The position numbers and the translations under genes are program-made. Under the pieces are notes generated by a model that was not told the DNA's origin, made no database searches, and saw only the letters and a list, made by a program, of their open reading frames with translations. Positions 38,019 through 49,938 of a stretch of DNA of 64,000 bases are shown here, piece by piece (within the stretch, counting starts at the first letter, position 1; the number at the start of each line of letters is the position of its first letter). Source of the DNA: Rallus limicola (taxonomy: Eukaryota > Chordata > Aves > Gruiformes > Rallidae); NCBI GenBank assembly GCA_022605955.1, contig JAKCOZ010000005.1:2693501-2757500 (forward strand). The letters are read 5' to 3'.

Positions 38019-38590
38019 ACATAGAATCACAGAATCACTTAGATTGGAAGAGATCCTTAAGATCATGAAGTCCAACCACAGCCTAACCCTGCCTAGTCCA
38101 CTTCTAGACCATGTATAGATGTTAAAGATGTTAAAGAGGACTGGCCCCAGCACTGAACCCTGGGGAACACGACTTGCAACCTGCCACCAGCTGGATTTAA
38201 CACTGTTGACCACAACTCTTTGGGCCTGGCTGTCCAGTCAGTTTTTAACCCAGTGAAGAGTATACCCATCTAATCCATGAGTGGTTAGTTTCTCCAGGAG
38301 GATGCTGTGGGAAGCAGTGTTGAAAGCTTTAGTGAAGTCCAGGCAGACAACATCCACATCCTTCCTCTCATTCACTAAGCAGGTTACTTTGTCATAGAAG
38401 GAGATCAGGTTGGTCAAATAAGACCTGCCTTTCATAAACCTGCGCTGACTGAGCCTGATCAGCCTGCATCCAATAAAGGTGAGACATTCTTCCTGGCCCT
38501 CCTTCTGTTATTAATGTATTTATAGAACTGTTTCTTGTTATCTTTTACAGCAGTGGCCAGATTGAGTTGTATTTGGACTTTGACCCATAA
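38019..38590 (-). mobile_element. CR1 LINE with two internal deletions
   Basis: Three separate CR1 segments lie collinear on the minus strand. The 3' tail is at 38019-38105 (plus strand 'catagaatcacagaatcact'). A reverse-transcriptase segment at about 38115-38475 encodes [13 protein letters not shown] near 38165, the VCLDFTKAFNTASH catalytic block A near 38320-38350, and RSYLTNLISFYDK near 38390-38435. A more upstream ORF2 segment is at about 38490-38590 (AVKDNKK.FYKYI type). The FADD-containing middle and the C-terminal ORF2 are missing between the first two segments. A second gap removes the fingers between the others. The open pieces 37962-38213 and 38238-38435 are remnants. Confidence 0.85.
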
Positions 38591-38845
38591 AATCACTCCA
38601 TGACCTGAGTAGGTCCATCATTTAGGTAACAGGTTTCTGCTCAGGACTAAGAGAGGCATAAGAGTTCAGAAAAAAGGTTTTGTGTCTGGAGTATGTACAT
38701 ACTGGAACAGTTAACCAAAAAATTTATTGATACTTATTTCCCCTGCAGCAAAGTTTTAAAGCACAAAGCAAAATTTCATCATTCCCTTGATTTTTTGTCA
38801 GTGTTTTGAAAATTTCCCAATCACAAAATAAAAAGAAAGTGGCAA

Positions 38846-38985
38846 TTTTTTTTTTTTAAATCTCCTCTGGGATTTAACATCTAGTACTTGGAACTGTGTT
38901 CTATAATAGAAGAAAATAGCAAATATTTTTTAAAATCTCTTTTGGGATTTAACATCTAGTACTTGGAACTGTGTTCTGAAATAGA
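38846..38985 (+). repeat. 75-bp-period tandem duplication, two copies
   Basis: Copies at about 38846-38910 and 38921-38985 share the stretch 'ggatttaacatctagtactt' and its continuation 'ggaactgtgttct' at an offset of 75 bases. Differences are few, so the duplication is fairly recent. A T run leads into the first copy, which may have promoted slippage. Confidence 0.9.
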
Positions 38986-39461
38986 ATTCTGGAATAGTTA
39001 ACGAAACTTGGGGTTTATGCTTTAACGGGGTATAATTTAGCTTGGAAATGTCTTTATTCATGTCATATCAATAATTATGCAAGTAAGATATTTTATAAGC
39101 AACAAAAATCTTATCATTCTTTAGTGTCAGATTTTCATATCCCATCTCTCTTAAATTCAGTCAAAACTATTTGCATAAAATTTCTCATTTGTACCATAAA
39201 GCTGGGAGACCTTCAAAACAATCAATTGTAGCACTATCTGACAAAAGGAAAATACTGCTGGTGACTCCAGGGCTCATACGAACAACATCTAATTCTTATT
39301 TAAGTGTCTCCTGATCTATTCAAATGCTTTACTCTAGTTCTGTGATTCATCAGTGCTTGTGATAGTTTATTACCTGCAGGCTTTATTTCTAGCATAATTG
39401 CAATAAACATTTTGCTTGATGTTTTCTGAGGCTGGAGGGGATGGAATCCAGAAATTTTTAG

Positions 39462-39545
39462 TCTTTAATCAGGCAAAAATCCCACCGAAGTTAATAGGAA
39501 TCTTACTTGCACATAAACTCGGTGAAGAATGAAGGATTATACAGT
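39462..39545 (+). repeat. Ancient palindromic repeat relic
   Basis: The piece 'caggcaaaaatcccaccgaa' is followed by a partly complementary 'ttaataggaatcttacttgc', forming a degraded dyad around 39481-39495. It continues into 'aagaatgaaggattat'. This resembles a palindromic dispersed repeat known to me from sauropsid genomes. Family name not established. Confidence 0.4.
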
Positions 39546-39794
39546 GCTTTGTACATCCATAAACCTAGCCTACCAAAAGCAAATATGAATTTTTTTTATG
39601 ACAGGAAAATATTATATAAAGATAGAAATAAAGAGATCCTTAACATCTGAAAGTCAATAATAATAATGAGCAACCCACCTCAGACAAATGAAAAGCAAGC
39701 AAAAAATCAGGCAGCAGTGCATGGTAGGGCATGGTTCTTGTTCATCAGTTAGAAATATTTTCCTGGGGAAAGTTTAAAAGTCAACAATGTCTAT

Positions 39795-39866
39795 ATATAC
39801 ACATTATATACACACATGTATGTATATACACACACACATATATTCCAACTCAGTATATTCTATGAT
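39795..39866 (+). repeat. TA/CA microsatellite abutting a CR1 terminal fragment
   Basis: Alternating TA and CA dinucleotides (about 39791-39842) are followed directly by 24 bases (39843-39866) identical to the extreme 3' end of the CR1 at 11395-11505. The fragment is too short to prove an insertion, but an exact 24-base match to a CR1 terminus next to a simple repeat is unlikely by chance. Confidence 0.5.
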
Positions 39867-42769
39867 ATGTGTAGCCTAAAACAAAGTTCTTGTATCAAAA
39901 AAGAAACTGATGTTTAACACTGTGACCACGATGATGATACATGTTCCTTGTGGATGGCCTAATGATAGAACTACCTTCTGATCATTTTGAAGAGGAAAGG
40001 AAACGGACATTTTATTTTGTATGCAGCAACTTAGAAATCAGCTTTTCTGAGTTTAGAAATAACCAAGATTAGCATTTCTAATGATTGAAGATAATCTTTG
40101 GAGAAATTCACCTCTATCAGGAGTTTCTTATATAGCTATATATGCTTTAGAAGAATAACGAGCGTCAGTGTCTAATGGTTGAGGATACTGTGATGAAGAA
40201 TCTTCAGTATATTGAGCTTATTGATTCTGGTATGTTCCTTAGTTATTCACAGTCTTTGAGGCATGGGGGAGGAGCAGATGGAAGGGAAAGATTGCTTTTT
40301 AATAAAGGCAATGGATACAGTTGAGGAAGAAATTCAGTTCTCAGTTCAGTCATGGATCTCTGCCTTCTAGAAAATTGCTTAGTTGACCCTGGCTTCAGTT
40401 TCTCTTCTGTAAAAAATGCACTTCCTATGCAAAAACTCAATGTTTGTCTTGTTCACAGGTTTTAAATATTTTTTGCAACTACAGGTCTGAATAAAAAGAA
40501 TATAGCAATATAATTTGCAAATTATATTGTTAATGAGCAAAGTGATGGTGTTTTACCTCACGCTTCTTTGTAGTTTTCTCATTGCAGTGACAGATTTTAG
40601 GGCCAAAACTTGCTGAGCTTTAAGATGGGTTTTCATTGCTACCCTTCTTTACTTCACTGTTCTTCAGCATTTTCATTTTATTTTCTATATGCATGTAATC
40701 CTTTAATCAATAGTAGCAATATTCAAGCATTGGGAGGCAGACATAACAGAGGGAAAAAATTGGAACATTAATGTGAATTGTTTTTAGTAAAACTTTTCAG
40801 ACAACATATGCTTGTATTCAGAGTGGCAGGATAAACTGGAATTGATCAGTAGGGTATATGGTAACATTCCCATCCTTGGCAAGTGTGAGTATGCAATTTT
40901 GATATGCAGTCCTTATTTCCACCACAACAACATGGGCAGTTCTGCAGCTCTCACTGATCTCAATTGAAGACAACAGAGAGGACAAATAGTGATTGCTACT
41001 GGGTTACCATATTTTTAGTACTTAACTTCAGAGCCTGAACACAATGACACCTAGCTTTACAGTTTATGCATGACACAGGCCACCAACCGAACAACAAAAA
41101 ATCATATTCCAGCACTCTGTGAGACTGGTACATGATTTTTCACAGGCATTGTCATAGAAAAAAGATGGTCTGCTTTAGTTATTTCAGAAGCTGATGAGGG
41201 AAGCAATCTCCAAGGTGTGAGTATTTCACGCTAAAATACTGCTTCAGGACTTCTACTTATTTCTGTGATGGGCTAGTCTCCAAATATCTTCTCCAGCCTA
41301 AGGTATATGTGTAGACATAAATGGCAATGTCACAACTGATCAGGCTTTTCTGGAGGACATCTGGACTCTGCGTGCATATGAAAAAAAGAGGATAGCACAT
41401 ATGTGTATGTATATATTTGCACTCATGCCCTCACAGGCATCTAAGGAAGAATACACGTCTAACTGCCATTCTCATTCTGCCAAACAGCAAACAAAACAAC
41501 TTTGCAGAAACTTCCCTGACTTAGGGACATGAAAGTGGTTTATGACCAAAAAAAAAAAAAAAAAATCAGGTGTACCAAACAGTTATTCTGATGGTTTTGT
41601 TAAAATATATTTTTAAACTTCAGTGACACTACTTATTAATTTTAACTAAAAATCAACTAAGACATATTCGTTGTGCAGAATTATCGTAGTGAACTGTGAT
41701 CACAAGTATGAAGTAACTAGCCAAATACCCAAAGGGTTTACAGCATACAACAAAAGTTGCAGTAGGTGTGCTGACTTTGCAGGTTTTTGTCATATTACAT
41801 TCTGTTACATGGTAATACTGACAATATATGAAAAGAAAAATATTAGCCTTTCTTTTTCTCCCCGTGGGTAAAATACTGCAGTTCAATCATACCACTTGCC
41901 ATCAGATGAAAAAATAATCTTTATTATGAAAACAACTTTGCATCACATATAGAAGAACTACTGGCTTTGAAAAGAAAAATTAAAATATTTATTGGTTTTC
42001 TACTTAAGATGTTGCTATCTTGGTGAGTTATTTCCACAGAAACTGAACAGGAGAGTATGAAAATCCCTTCCTTGTATCAGAATTTTGCATCAGCATAAGC
42101 ACTTGGAGATGCACTTAAAAATGGAGTTTAAATAATATCTTCTCTTGGTGTTATCCAGTTGCCAGAGTTTATTGATTTGAATGATACTTGTTTGCAAGAT
42201 GGGGGCAAAAACAGTCTTCTTGTTGTCACAGTTGTTTTGTGCTGCTATTGATGTGATGAAACAATTTCATTTGTGGAATACTGTAAAGTAGCAGCTGCCT
42301 AATGGAAATGAAATACTTTAAGAAATTGCATGCATAAAAGCTTCTAGGTGTTTAAACCTCTGGTCAAATGAGACAATTTATAATGTTAACAAACTTAATT
42401 CCAGAACAAGTTGTATCACAATTGGACCTGTCACTATACTACAAGTAACTGTCCCTCATGATTCATTATGACCCACCCTGCTTGACATGTGGACTGAGTG
42501 CAAACAGAGTGTGGAGAGTGAGTCGGGAGAGGGGAGATAACAGAGATAAATCTAAATTCATTCTGGAAGCAGTCACACTCAATGACATATTCACTGACTT
42601 CTTCAACAGCTCATTTGATAATGTTCTTTCCGCACTATTCATTTTTCTGAAAGATGAAAGCTGGCTGAAGATCTCATCTGCTCACTGATGCAGGGAGAAG
42701 ATTTGAAATTAGCACAAAAATAAAAAAAGGGAGGGGTGGTGTGGTGTGGAAAGCAAGCACTTTCTGATT
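39867..42769. other. AT-rich non-coding sequence
   Basis: No gene or named repeat recognised. A 19-A homopolymer lies near 41549-41567. Overlapping frames 41653-41886 (-) and 41671-41871 (+) are mutual shadows without domains. Confidence 0.5.
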
Positions 42770-43000
42770 AACAGTTTCTTGGTCCTGACAGGGAAGGCTA
42801 AACACCCTGCCTTTTCAGGTCACCTTTAATTAGATATGCATTATAATTCTACAATATGTCAATGGGCTGGCTCTGTCTGGCAGAATTGTGCTTAGAGACA
42901 GGGGAATACATTAATCACAATAATTAATTGCTTGAAGAATGGAAACATTGTTTTCTGTCTCAGCTTGTAACATGATATATATTTGTATAAATTTTTTATT
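42770..43000. promoter_or_regulatory. Candidate homeodomain/POU/SOX-rich element
   Basis: The segment contains TTTAATTAGAT (42825-42835) running into ATATGCAT (a POU-type half), TAATTAATTG (42921-42930), and ACATTGTTTTC-type SOX sites near 42945-42955. It has no repeat signature and a more balanced composition than its flanks. It forms a cluster with the next element at 43130-43330. The call rests on motif density only. Confidence 0.35.
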
Positions 43001-43129
43001 ACTGTTCTACAAAAGGCTCAATCTAGGAGGTTAATAACATGATTGTAAGAAGAGACCAAAAAGGGTCAGTGATTCTTGCCCTTTTATAAATTCCTGTTTT
43101 GAATTTCCCCTTTTTTTTTTAAAGTGAGG

Positions 43130-43330
43130 AAGTAAGGGGAGGAGGAGACAATGCTAATTGCATTAGCCAGCCAGAATGTTATATAGTTCATTACTGGAAA
43201 TGAGAATTAAAACACCAGCTAACTGCTTTTCTCCACTGGTACTGAAAATATACTACACCTGCTTATGCTGATTTGCCCAACTTGTTAATTATCCATAAAA
43301 ATCTGGGTCAGTATTTTATGACCAAATTAG
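43130..43330. promoter_or_regulatory. Candidate regulatory element with P3-type homeodomain site
   Basis: TAATTGCATTA at 43155-43165 is an exact TAAT-NNN-ATTA palindrome, the site bound cooperatively by paired-class homeodomain dimers. It sits inside the larger dyad GCTAAT-TGC-ATTAGC (43153-43167). Other cores follow (GTTAATTATCC near 43284-43294). No repeat or open frame explains the segment. Confidence 0.35.
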
Positions 43331-45549
43331 TTACCAGCTAAAGATTACAAGTTGCTTGCCAAGAGGAAATTAAGAAGTGTCACATTAGGTGGGGGTAAAA
43401 ATAGAAATATGATACTTACATATTATTTTGGGCTTTTGCCTTTAGAAAGTACTTTAAAATAATGCTTTCCATTACATCTCCTTTAGTTTTGCAGTAAGAA
43501 TTTTAAATGCCTTTTAACATTACAGCATTGTCAAGAAAGCTTACCAGCTCAGAAAGGTGCCTGGTAGCCTGTCTGCATGAACACTGTCACAATACGTACA
43601 TCTGTAACGATACAAACTGCTTTCACTTCAGTATCTGCTCCTTAATAGGGACACAGTAACACACTTCTGCTAATGCCTTCCTTCACTCTTTTTCGTCTTC
43701 ATTGCAAATACGTGTGTGAACATGCACATTTTTGTGCATGCATGTCCATTCCAACATCAGCAAAAAGAAAAGCAAGCAAAACTGTCAGAGTCGCAAAGAA
43801 TTACATGCTTACTGATACACAATGCCTAACTCTTGGATCAGTCAAATACTCATTTGCTTATTCAGCAGTCTGCAGTCTAGGCCACCATTCAGATGCTATC
43901 TTTGCCTGCCCTTACTGTTCATATGACTCATTTGTTTTCCCTGATCACATCAACAATCTTGCCTGAATAAATTAATCAGACCTCTCTCCATACAATAAAA
44001 CTTCCTATTTTCCAAAATCATAATATGTCTTACCCAGCACCCACTTTTCTCACATCCATAAAAGATGGGGAAAGAAAGGAGATGAGAGGGCTGCACGGAG
44101 GGAATTCAGCGAATCATATACATGTATGTATATAGTAAACCTGCTGGTTTTTATATCAGGAGAGAGGAAAAAAAATAAAAACAACTACAATTATTTTCTG
44201 AAATCTCTTTGACAGTTTATAAATGGGCTAAACTCCCTTGAAAAAAAGAAAAAGAGAGAACTTGCAAATATTAGAGGTATGTTTTAAGAGACTTATAAAG
44301 TATGTTATTAATACAGCTGTCAGCATTTTTGCACCTTTTTCATCCTAGACAGTTTATGGTTGTTTTCTTGTTTTTTTCCTCTCTGAAATTGTAACAGAAA
44401 ATAATACAGGATAAAATCTTCAATACTAGGACTACTCCTTTAGCTGAAATGCAAAGATCAATTAAAGACAGAAAGAAGCCAGCACATTAGATCTTCAGAT
44501 GGAAAACATAAATAAACACCATAATTTTTTGTGAAGCTTATGTAAGAATACCAAAAACCATGAGACCATGATCCATAAAATTTCACCCCTCCAGAAAAAC
44601 ATATATCTATGCATAAAAAGAATAAGAAATTGAGTAATTTTCCACCCAGAAGAATAACAAAGCAAACTTTTACTTATATTCCTGATAAGTCCAAAATTTC
44701 ATAAATAAGACATTCTGACAGAATGGAATATGGTTATATTTTTCTCCTCAAAATAGATGACAATCATATACAGGACTAGTATAGACTTATTTTGCAATAG
44801 TTCTGTGCAAGACAAACTGAATAGAGACATTGTCGGTCATTTAAGTCTTTTTATTAATGGAAGATATTTCCAGTCATATTAAATATATATTTTTAGTTTT
44901 AATAAATGTAAAGCTTTTCTTTCCATGTGGTTTACCACCTTACATTGTCTCATTTTATACATGGAAATTGAGCACTAAAGGCTGTCAAATAATATCTATA
45001 CTGTTATCTATTAATCCTTATTTATATAAAGAACCTACAATATAAGTTCTGAGATTTAAAATCAGAAGTTGGTAGATACCTCAGAAGTCATGACACACTC
45101 CAAAGGGAATCACTATGAATATTTTTTATGCATGATTGTGAGACTGAATCTGCATTAGTTTGGTCCCCTATGTGTTGCCTCGAAGGCTGTGAAAGGGAAA
45201 GTTTTTCTGATCTAAAGGAACTGCTAATCATCCAAAGAAAAAATTCTATTGCTGTAGTTATGCATTTTAGCAAGGAAAGCTGTGTAAAAGTGAAGAATTT
45301 GGTTAAGAAGAAATTTCCTTATTAAAAAGAGCAATGAAAAGGATAAAAAAATGTATGGATGTCAGGGAGACTATTTAGGCAGCATCATCATAGAGATTTA
45401 AGGGCAAAAAGGAAATTCACCCAAGTCTAAAAGCTTCAGAAATTCCTAGAAGAATCAAACAGGGGAAAACAAGAAACATTGCATGTAAGCTACTAGAAAT
45501 GTAATAGAATTATTTTAGAGAATCTTTAATACTTATTCATCAGAAGTGT
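43331..45549. other. AT-rich non-coding sequence
   Basis: No gene recognised. The 97-codon frame 43673-43966 has no domain or conserved pattern that I can identify. Material at 45360-45549 may be an extension of the ancient LINE that follows, but is too decayed to say. Confidence 0.45.
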
Positions 45550-47150
45550 AATACAACAAGGAACATTAGGCTAGAGGAGAAGAGTTAATGTAAATATTTG
45601 CACCAAAATTCAAAAGGAAGGAGCTGGAGAGGTTGCCATAAAGGAGCCTTTTTTATGAAGAAGGCATCAGTGCATTTGTCTGAACCTAAAAAGCCAGTAG
45701 AAGGTAATATGAAAAAATCATGAAATGAGCAATAGAAAATTGTCCCGAACAGACATAATTCATCCAAGAGTTCTAAAGAAATGTAACTATGAATTTTCTA
45801 TATTTTGGTGGTTACCATAAATCAGGCTAGATAACAAAGAAATGAAAGGTAATAAATGTGTAGCAAATTCTCCATAGAAGTTCCAGGAGATTCCAGGGAA
45901 TTATAGAGCAGTAAATCTGATTTCTACAACAGATGTGTTGGTGGAAATAGAATTAAGAGTAGAATAGGAGGAAAAACTAGATAAGTAAGATATAGTGGGC
46001 ACCAGTGAAAACATTTTTGTAGATCAAAGTCAAGTATCACAAATCTATTAGTTTTGTGAAGCAGTCAATTTTGATAGGAGTAACCCAGTTGATATATACT
46101 ATATACCTGAATTTCTAACAACCTTATGGCAAAGGTCCTCATCAAAGGCTCTTTCTTAAAGGCATTTCTTAAGAGGAAAGTGGAAAGGAAGTGTCTGTGT
46201 AACTATATGTTGCAGAGAGCATGGAAGGCAGAACTCAATAATCAGTTTTCACAATGTACAAGAGTTACCAGTAGAATTCTATAGTGAAGTATGCTTCTCA
46301 ATATATTCCTGAAGCATTTTGAAAGGAGCTGAGAAATTGGGTATTTTCTGATAGTAAAAAAATATTCAAAATATAATAACAAAAATAAAAAGAAAATTTA
46401 TAAAGTGATAGCAAATTGTTACACAAGTATTTTACACCAGGAAGTGTCTGCATGATAAACTGCTTGATATAATTCAATTTGATAAATTCAAAGTATACAG
46501 AAAAGAAGAAGAAAAAAAAAAAAAAAAGCCTAACTATGATGGATGCTAATTTAGCTATAACCAGTCAGGGAAGACATCCAGAAGTCATTGCAGATCTTGC
46601 AACATTACTTCTGTGAAAATGTCAGTTCTGCTTAGAAATAACTAAAAAGACAAGTAGAACATTAGGAATTATTTGGAAATCATTAAGAATTTAAGACAAA
46701 AAAACCTATTAAATCTATGGCACTCATGCAATTCTGGTCACCCCCAATTCAAGAAGGATGTAGTAGAACTAAAGAAAATGTAAGAAGGATAAAAGGATGA
46801 TCAGAGATCAAAAATTATTTCCACTGGAAAAAAAATTAAAGGGACTAGCTTGCAAGGAAACAGCTAAGTTGGAGTACCACAGAGATACATATATGCAGAA
46901 GGATATATGTACAAATGATATGCAGAAGGGAATTGGAAATTATCACACAATGTAAAAATGAGAGAAGTATCCCATGGAATTTTCAGCTGCAAATTTTAAA
47001 CAAACACAACTTAGCACTTTTTTATATAACATGCAATTAAACTGTGAAACTCATCACTAAACGATACGGTGGAATTGGAGAGTATAAATAGTTTTGAAAA
47101 GCTATTAGGGAAATTAATGAAAGAAGCATTTATTAAAAAATAAATTATAT
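45550..47150 (+). mobile_element. Ancient, highly decayed CR1/L3-like LINE
   Basis: Phrases typical of an old amniote CR1-group LINE occur in the right order and at plausible spacing. These are 'ttcatccaagagttctaaag' (45761-45780); 'gggaattatagagcagtaaa' (45896-45915), the NYR.VSL region before the RT core; and 'ttatggcaaaggtcctcatc' plus 'aaaggctc' near 46122-46151, the region after block A. Then come 'gcagtcaattttgataggag' (46061-46080), 'acattaggaattatttggaa' (46659-46678) and 'ttctggtcacccccaattca' (46733-46752), the CxxFWSPxxx region. The end of ORF2 lies near 46990-47130. No open frame is kept. It lacks the bird-type octamer tail and is far older than the other CR1 copies here. Confidence 0.7.
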
Positions 47151-48796
47151 AAAGTTTTTCTTAAAAAATAAAAAGATATAGCTATAATACCAAGCTCCCC
47201 TGCAGATTCCCAGGAGCTGGGAGGTGAAAAGAGGAAAGTTATCACTACACACTTCCTGTCTCTACAGCATTTCATTAAAGCATCTGGTACATGTGACCAC
47301 CAAGGTCAGAATTACTAGACTTTTTTGATCTGAAGCAGTACAATCATTCAAACAGGTGCCTTTGCCAGAAGAAAAGTAAAGCTTCACACAACCACTTTTT
47401 CAATGACTTACATGCTTTCTGCAGCCACAACTGTCCAATAGAAGTGTAATTTCCAAGAAGACTGAAGGCCAGGGACTAATAATCACTCAATAAGCTTCCT
47501 TCCTTATCTTTACTTGTGTTAAGTTATTGATGCAGTAATGAGAGATAATGTTGCACATCGTGTCCTAAGTATATATTCTTGCAAGTATATGGATGATGCA
47601 GCATGAAGAAAAATATTATAGTCATAATCTAAAGTTGCCACATTATATTCAGATATAATTGGGAAAAAGGAAGAAGAGCAAAGAAGTTAGTAACAATTGA
47701 AGACTTTTACTTAATATCATTTCACTTAATATAATTTTACTTAAGCATTCTTAATATAGTCAAAGATTCAAGTCATACTCTTTAAAATGGAATGAAAACT
47801 CCTTTTCCCCTCTTCCCCCATGAATTCCTAAAAAAGAAATTTACAAAATAAAAATTTACAAAACATTGGAAGGTACCATCTAAATAATAAGAAATATGTA
47901 AAGCCTTTTCTCCCATGCCTCAGACACATACAGCATATCTTGTTCGCTAACTGGAATGCTTGATTCTATGCATATATCAATATACATTAAACAAGTTCTA
48001 TAGCAGTCTCCTCTCTTTAAAACAGGCAGACAAGCTTTGAGGGTTTTTCCATAAGATATTGAACTATTAGTTTTATTAGCTACAACTGATGTGTCAAGAA
48101 ATAATTCTATTCAAATGAAGAGTCAGTCAAGCTTCATATTAGGCTTGGGCATACATTTTTGCCACCAACTGTTTGGCTATAACTCATAGTAGGAACTCAG
48201 ACTAACAAATAAGTATATCTCTTTATTCTCTTCTGGACTATAAGCTGTTTGCACAAGACAAGGAATAAGTAGAAGGGCTGTGCTGTCCTTATAAATTCTC
48301 TCCTTATGTATCCTGCTCCTAAAAATTTTCTCTGCAAGACAAACAGCTAAAAACATCTTTTAAAGAAAAGTATAGAAAAAAGAAAGAATATTTACTCTTT
48401 ATATACCTAATAGTTATCCTGCTGGAGTAGTATTATTTCTTAAAATCTCTAAACACTGGAAGGTAATGGTGTTAAAGGATGGTTATAGACTTAATGTAGC
48501 TTAAAATTTTAGGACTGCAAAATGCAATAAAATTTAAAAGTGAATAAAAACACTTTTGAGAGTGCTTACAGAAGTTAGTAACCAATCTCCCAATAAAAAG
48601 ATAATTTAAAAATTGCTATTACCTACTAAAACAATAACCATCACAGAGGAGTGTCTGCACAGGGCAGACAGAAAAATCAGAAGTATTCTGGGAAGAATTG
48701 CTCACTGGTGAATTGTATATTTTCCTTATGTACCAGTCTTCAATACTATACAGTTTCTTCAGCTTATGGTAAAATGTTTAGAAAATAAAGTTGCCT

Positions 48797-49013
48797 GGAC
48801 TGTGTGTTCTCTCCCCATCTGAACAACTAGCTCAGGAAAATCAAAGGATGACCATGTAAAAATGACAGGGCTGCAACCTGGAGAATTTATTTATACACAT
48901 TCAAACTGACACATATGCACAGTTGGTTACAGAATGCCCTATGTGACCAGTAATTGCATGCACCAACACTTTGCTTAGTAATAGGTGCACTACTGTCGAG
49001 GACATGTCTTAAT
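48797..49013 (+). repeat. 217-bp dispersed direct duplication, copy 1
   Basis: Positions match 51086-51302 at a constant offset of 2289 with only four substitutions and no indels (about 98% identity). Homology begins at GGACTGTGTG and ends at CTTAAT; flanks on both sides are unrelated. No terminal repeats, target duplication, poly(A) or octamer tail is visible, so it does not look like a standard transposon. Confidence 0.92.
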
Positions 49014-49924
49014 ATTACTTTAAATAATACTTTCAATATGCAGTTTTCATAAAGTTCTTTCATATTCTGTCACCAGGAAGGACCATCAGAACTGTTTTGT
49101 GCAATAGTGACCATTTCACTCACTGTAAAACAATATAATAATGTAAATAAAAAATTCACTGTTACATTTTAAGGAAAATAATTACTGAACTACTTCCTGC
49201 TAAATTATAGAGAAATAACTCTGAGACCAAGACTTTTTTGTTCTGATTCTTGTTTAAGCTTTCCTGCAACACAGTGGGTTATCCTACAATGCCTTTCAGT
49301 CTTTTTGTTTCTGTTCTGAAGAAATTTCTATTACTATTTGGTGTCTAGGAGAGGAAAACAATGTGTATTTTACAATATGTAATTGTATTTTTAAGTTCTG
49401 TGCATATAACAAAATGCTTTAAATTTAAAAATTTGATAGAAAAATCATTGATTTGTATAAACAGCACACATTTTTCACACACAGTATTTCTTAACTGTAG
49501 CAAACCTCAATCAAGTGTTTTCAGGACAGAAATGAATGAAATATAAAATCACAGTCTCAGTGTAATATAGGCCTTAATTATTACTCACTTTTAGCCAATA
49601 GTAAAGGAATTGCCAGCTAATAAATGATATCATTCCAGGAGGTAGACTGAGGTAGTCCAGCAATTTTCTAGTTCTATAACTTAAAAATAAAAATAGCTGT
49701 CATATACATTTATTACATTATATATGAGGCTTAAACAAGCAGGAATGAAGTGTGAGAATCGTTTATTCCATTACAGTTTCAGAATTCTGGAAAAGAAAAG
49801 CAGCTTTTAAAGATCATGTTTCTCTAGTATCTACTTTCTCCTATTTCCATACATTTTACCTTTCTAATCTGTGAAATACAAGAGAAAAAAGCCAATTTCC
49901 ATGTTGCTCAGTGCTACAGATGCT

Positions 49925-49938
49925 GCTGCTATGGAAAC
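49925..49938 (+). promoter_or_regulatory. X-box-like (RFX) motif
   Basis: GCTGCTATGGAAAC agrees with the RFX X-box consensus at 12 of 14 positions. The surrounding 49890-50010 is somewhat less AT-rich than its neighbours. No transcript is evident nearby, so function is unknown. Confidence 0.3.

Noticed and set aside
43673..43966. 97-codon Cys/His-rich open frame as a zinc-finger-like gene
   Set aside because: Cys and His residues are not spaced as in any zinc finger that I know, and there is no promoter or splice context.
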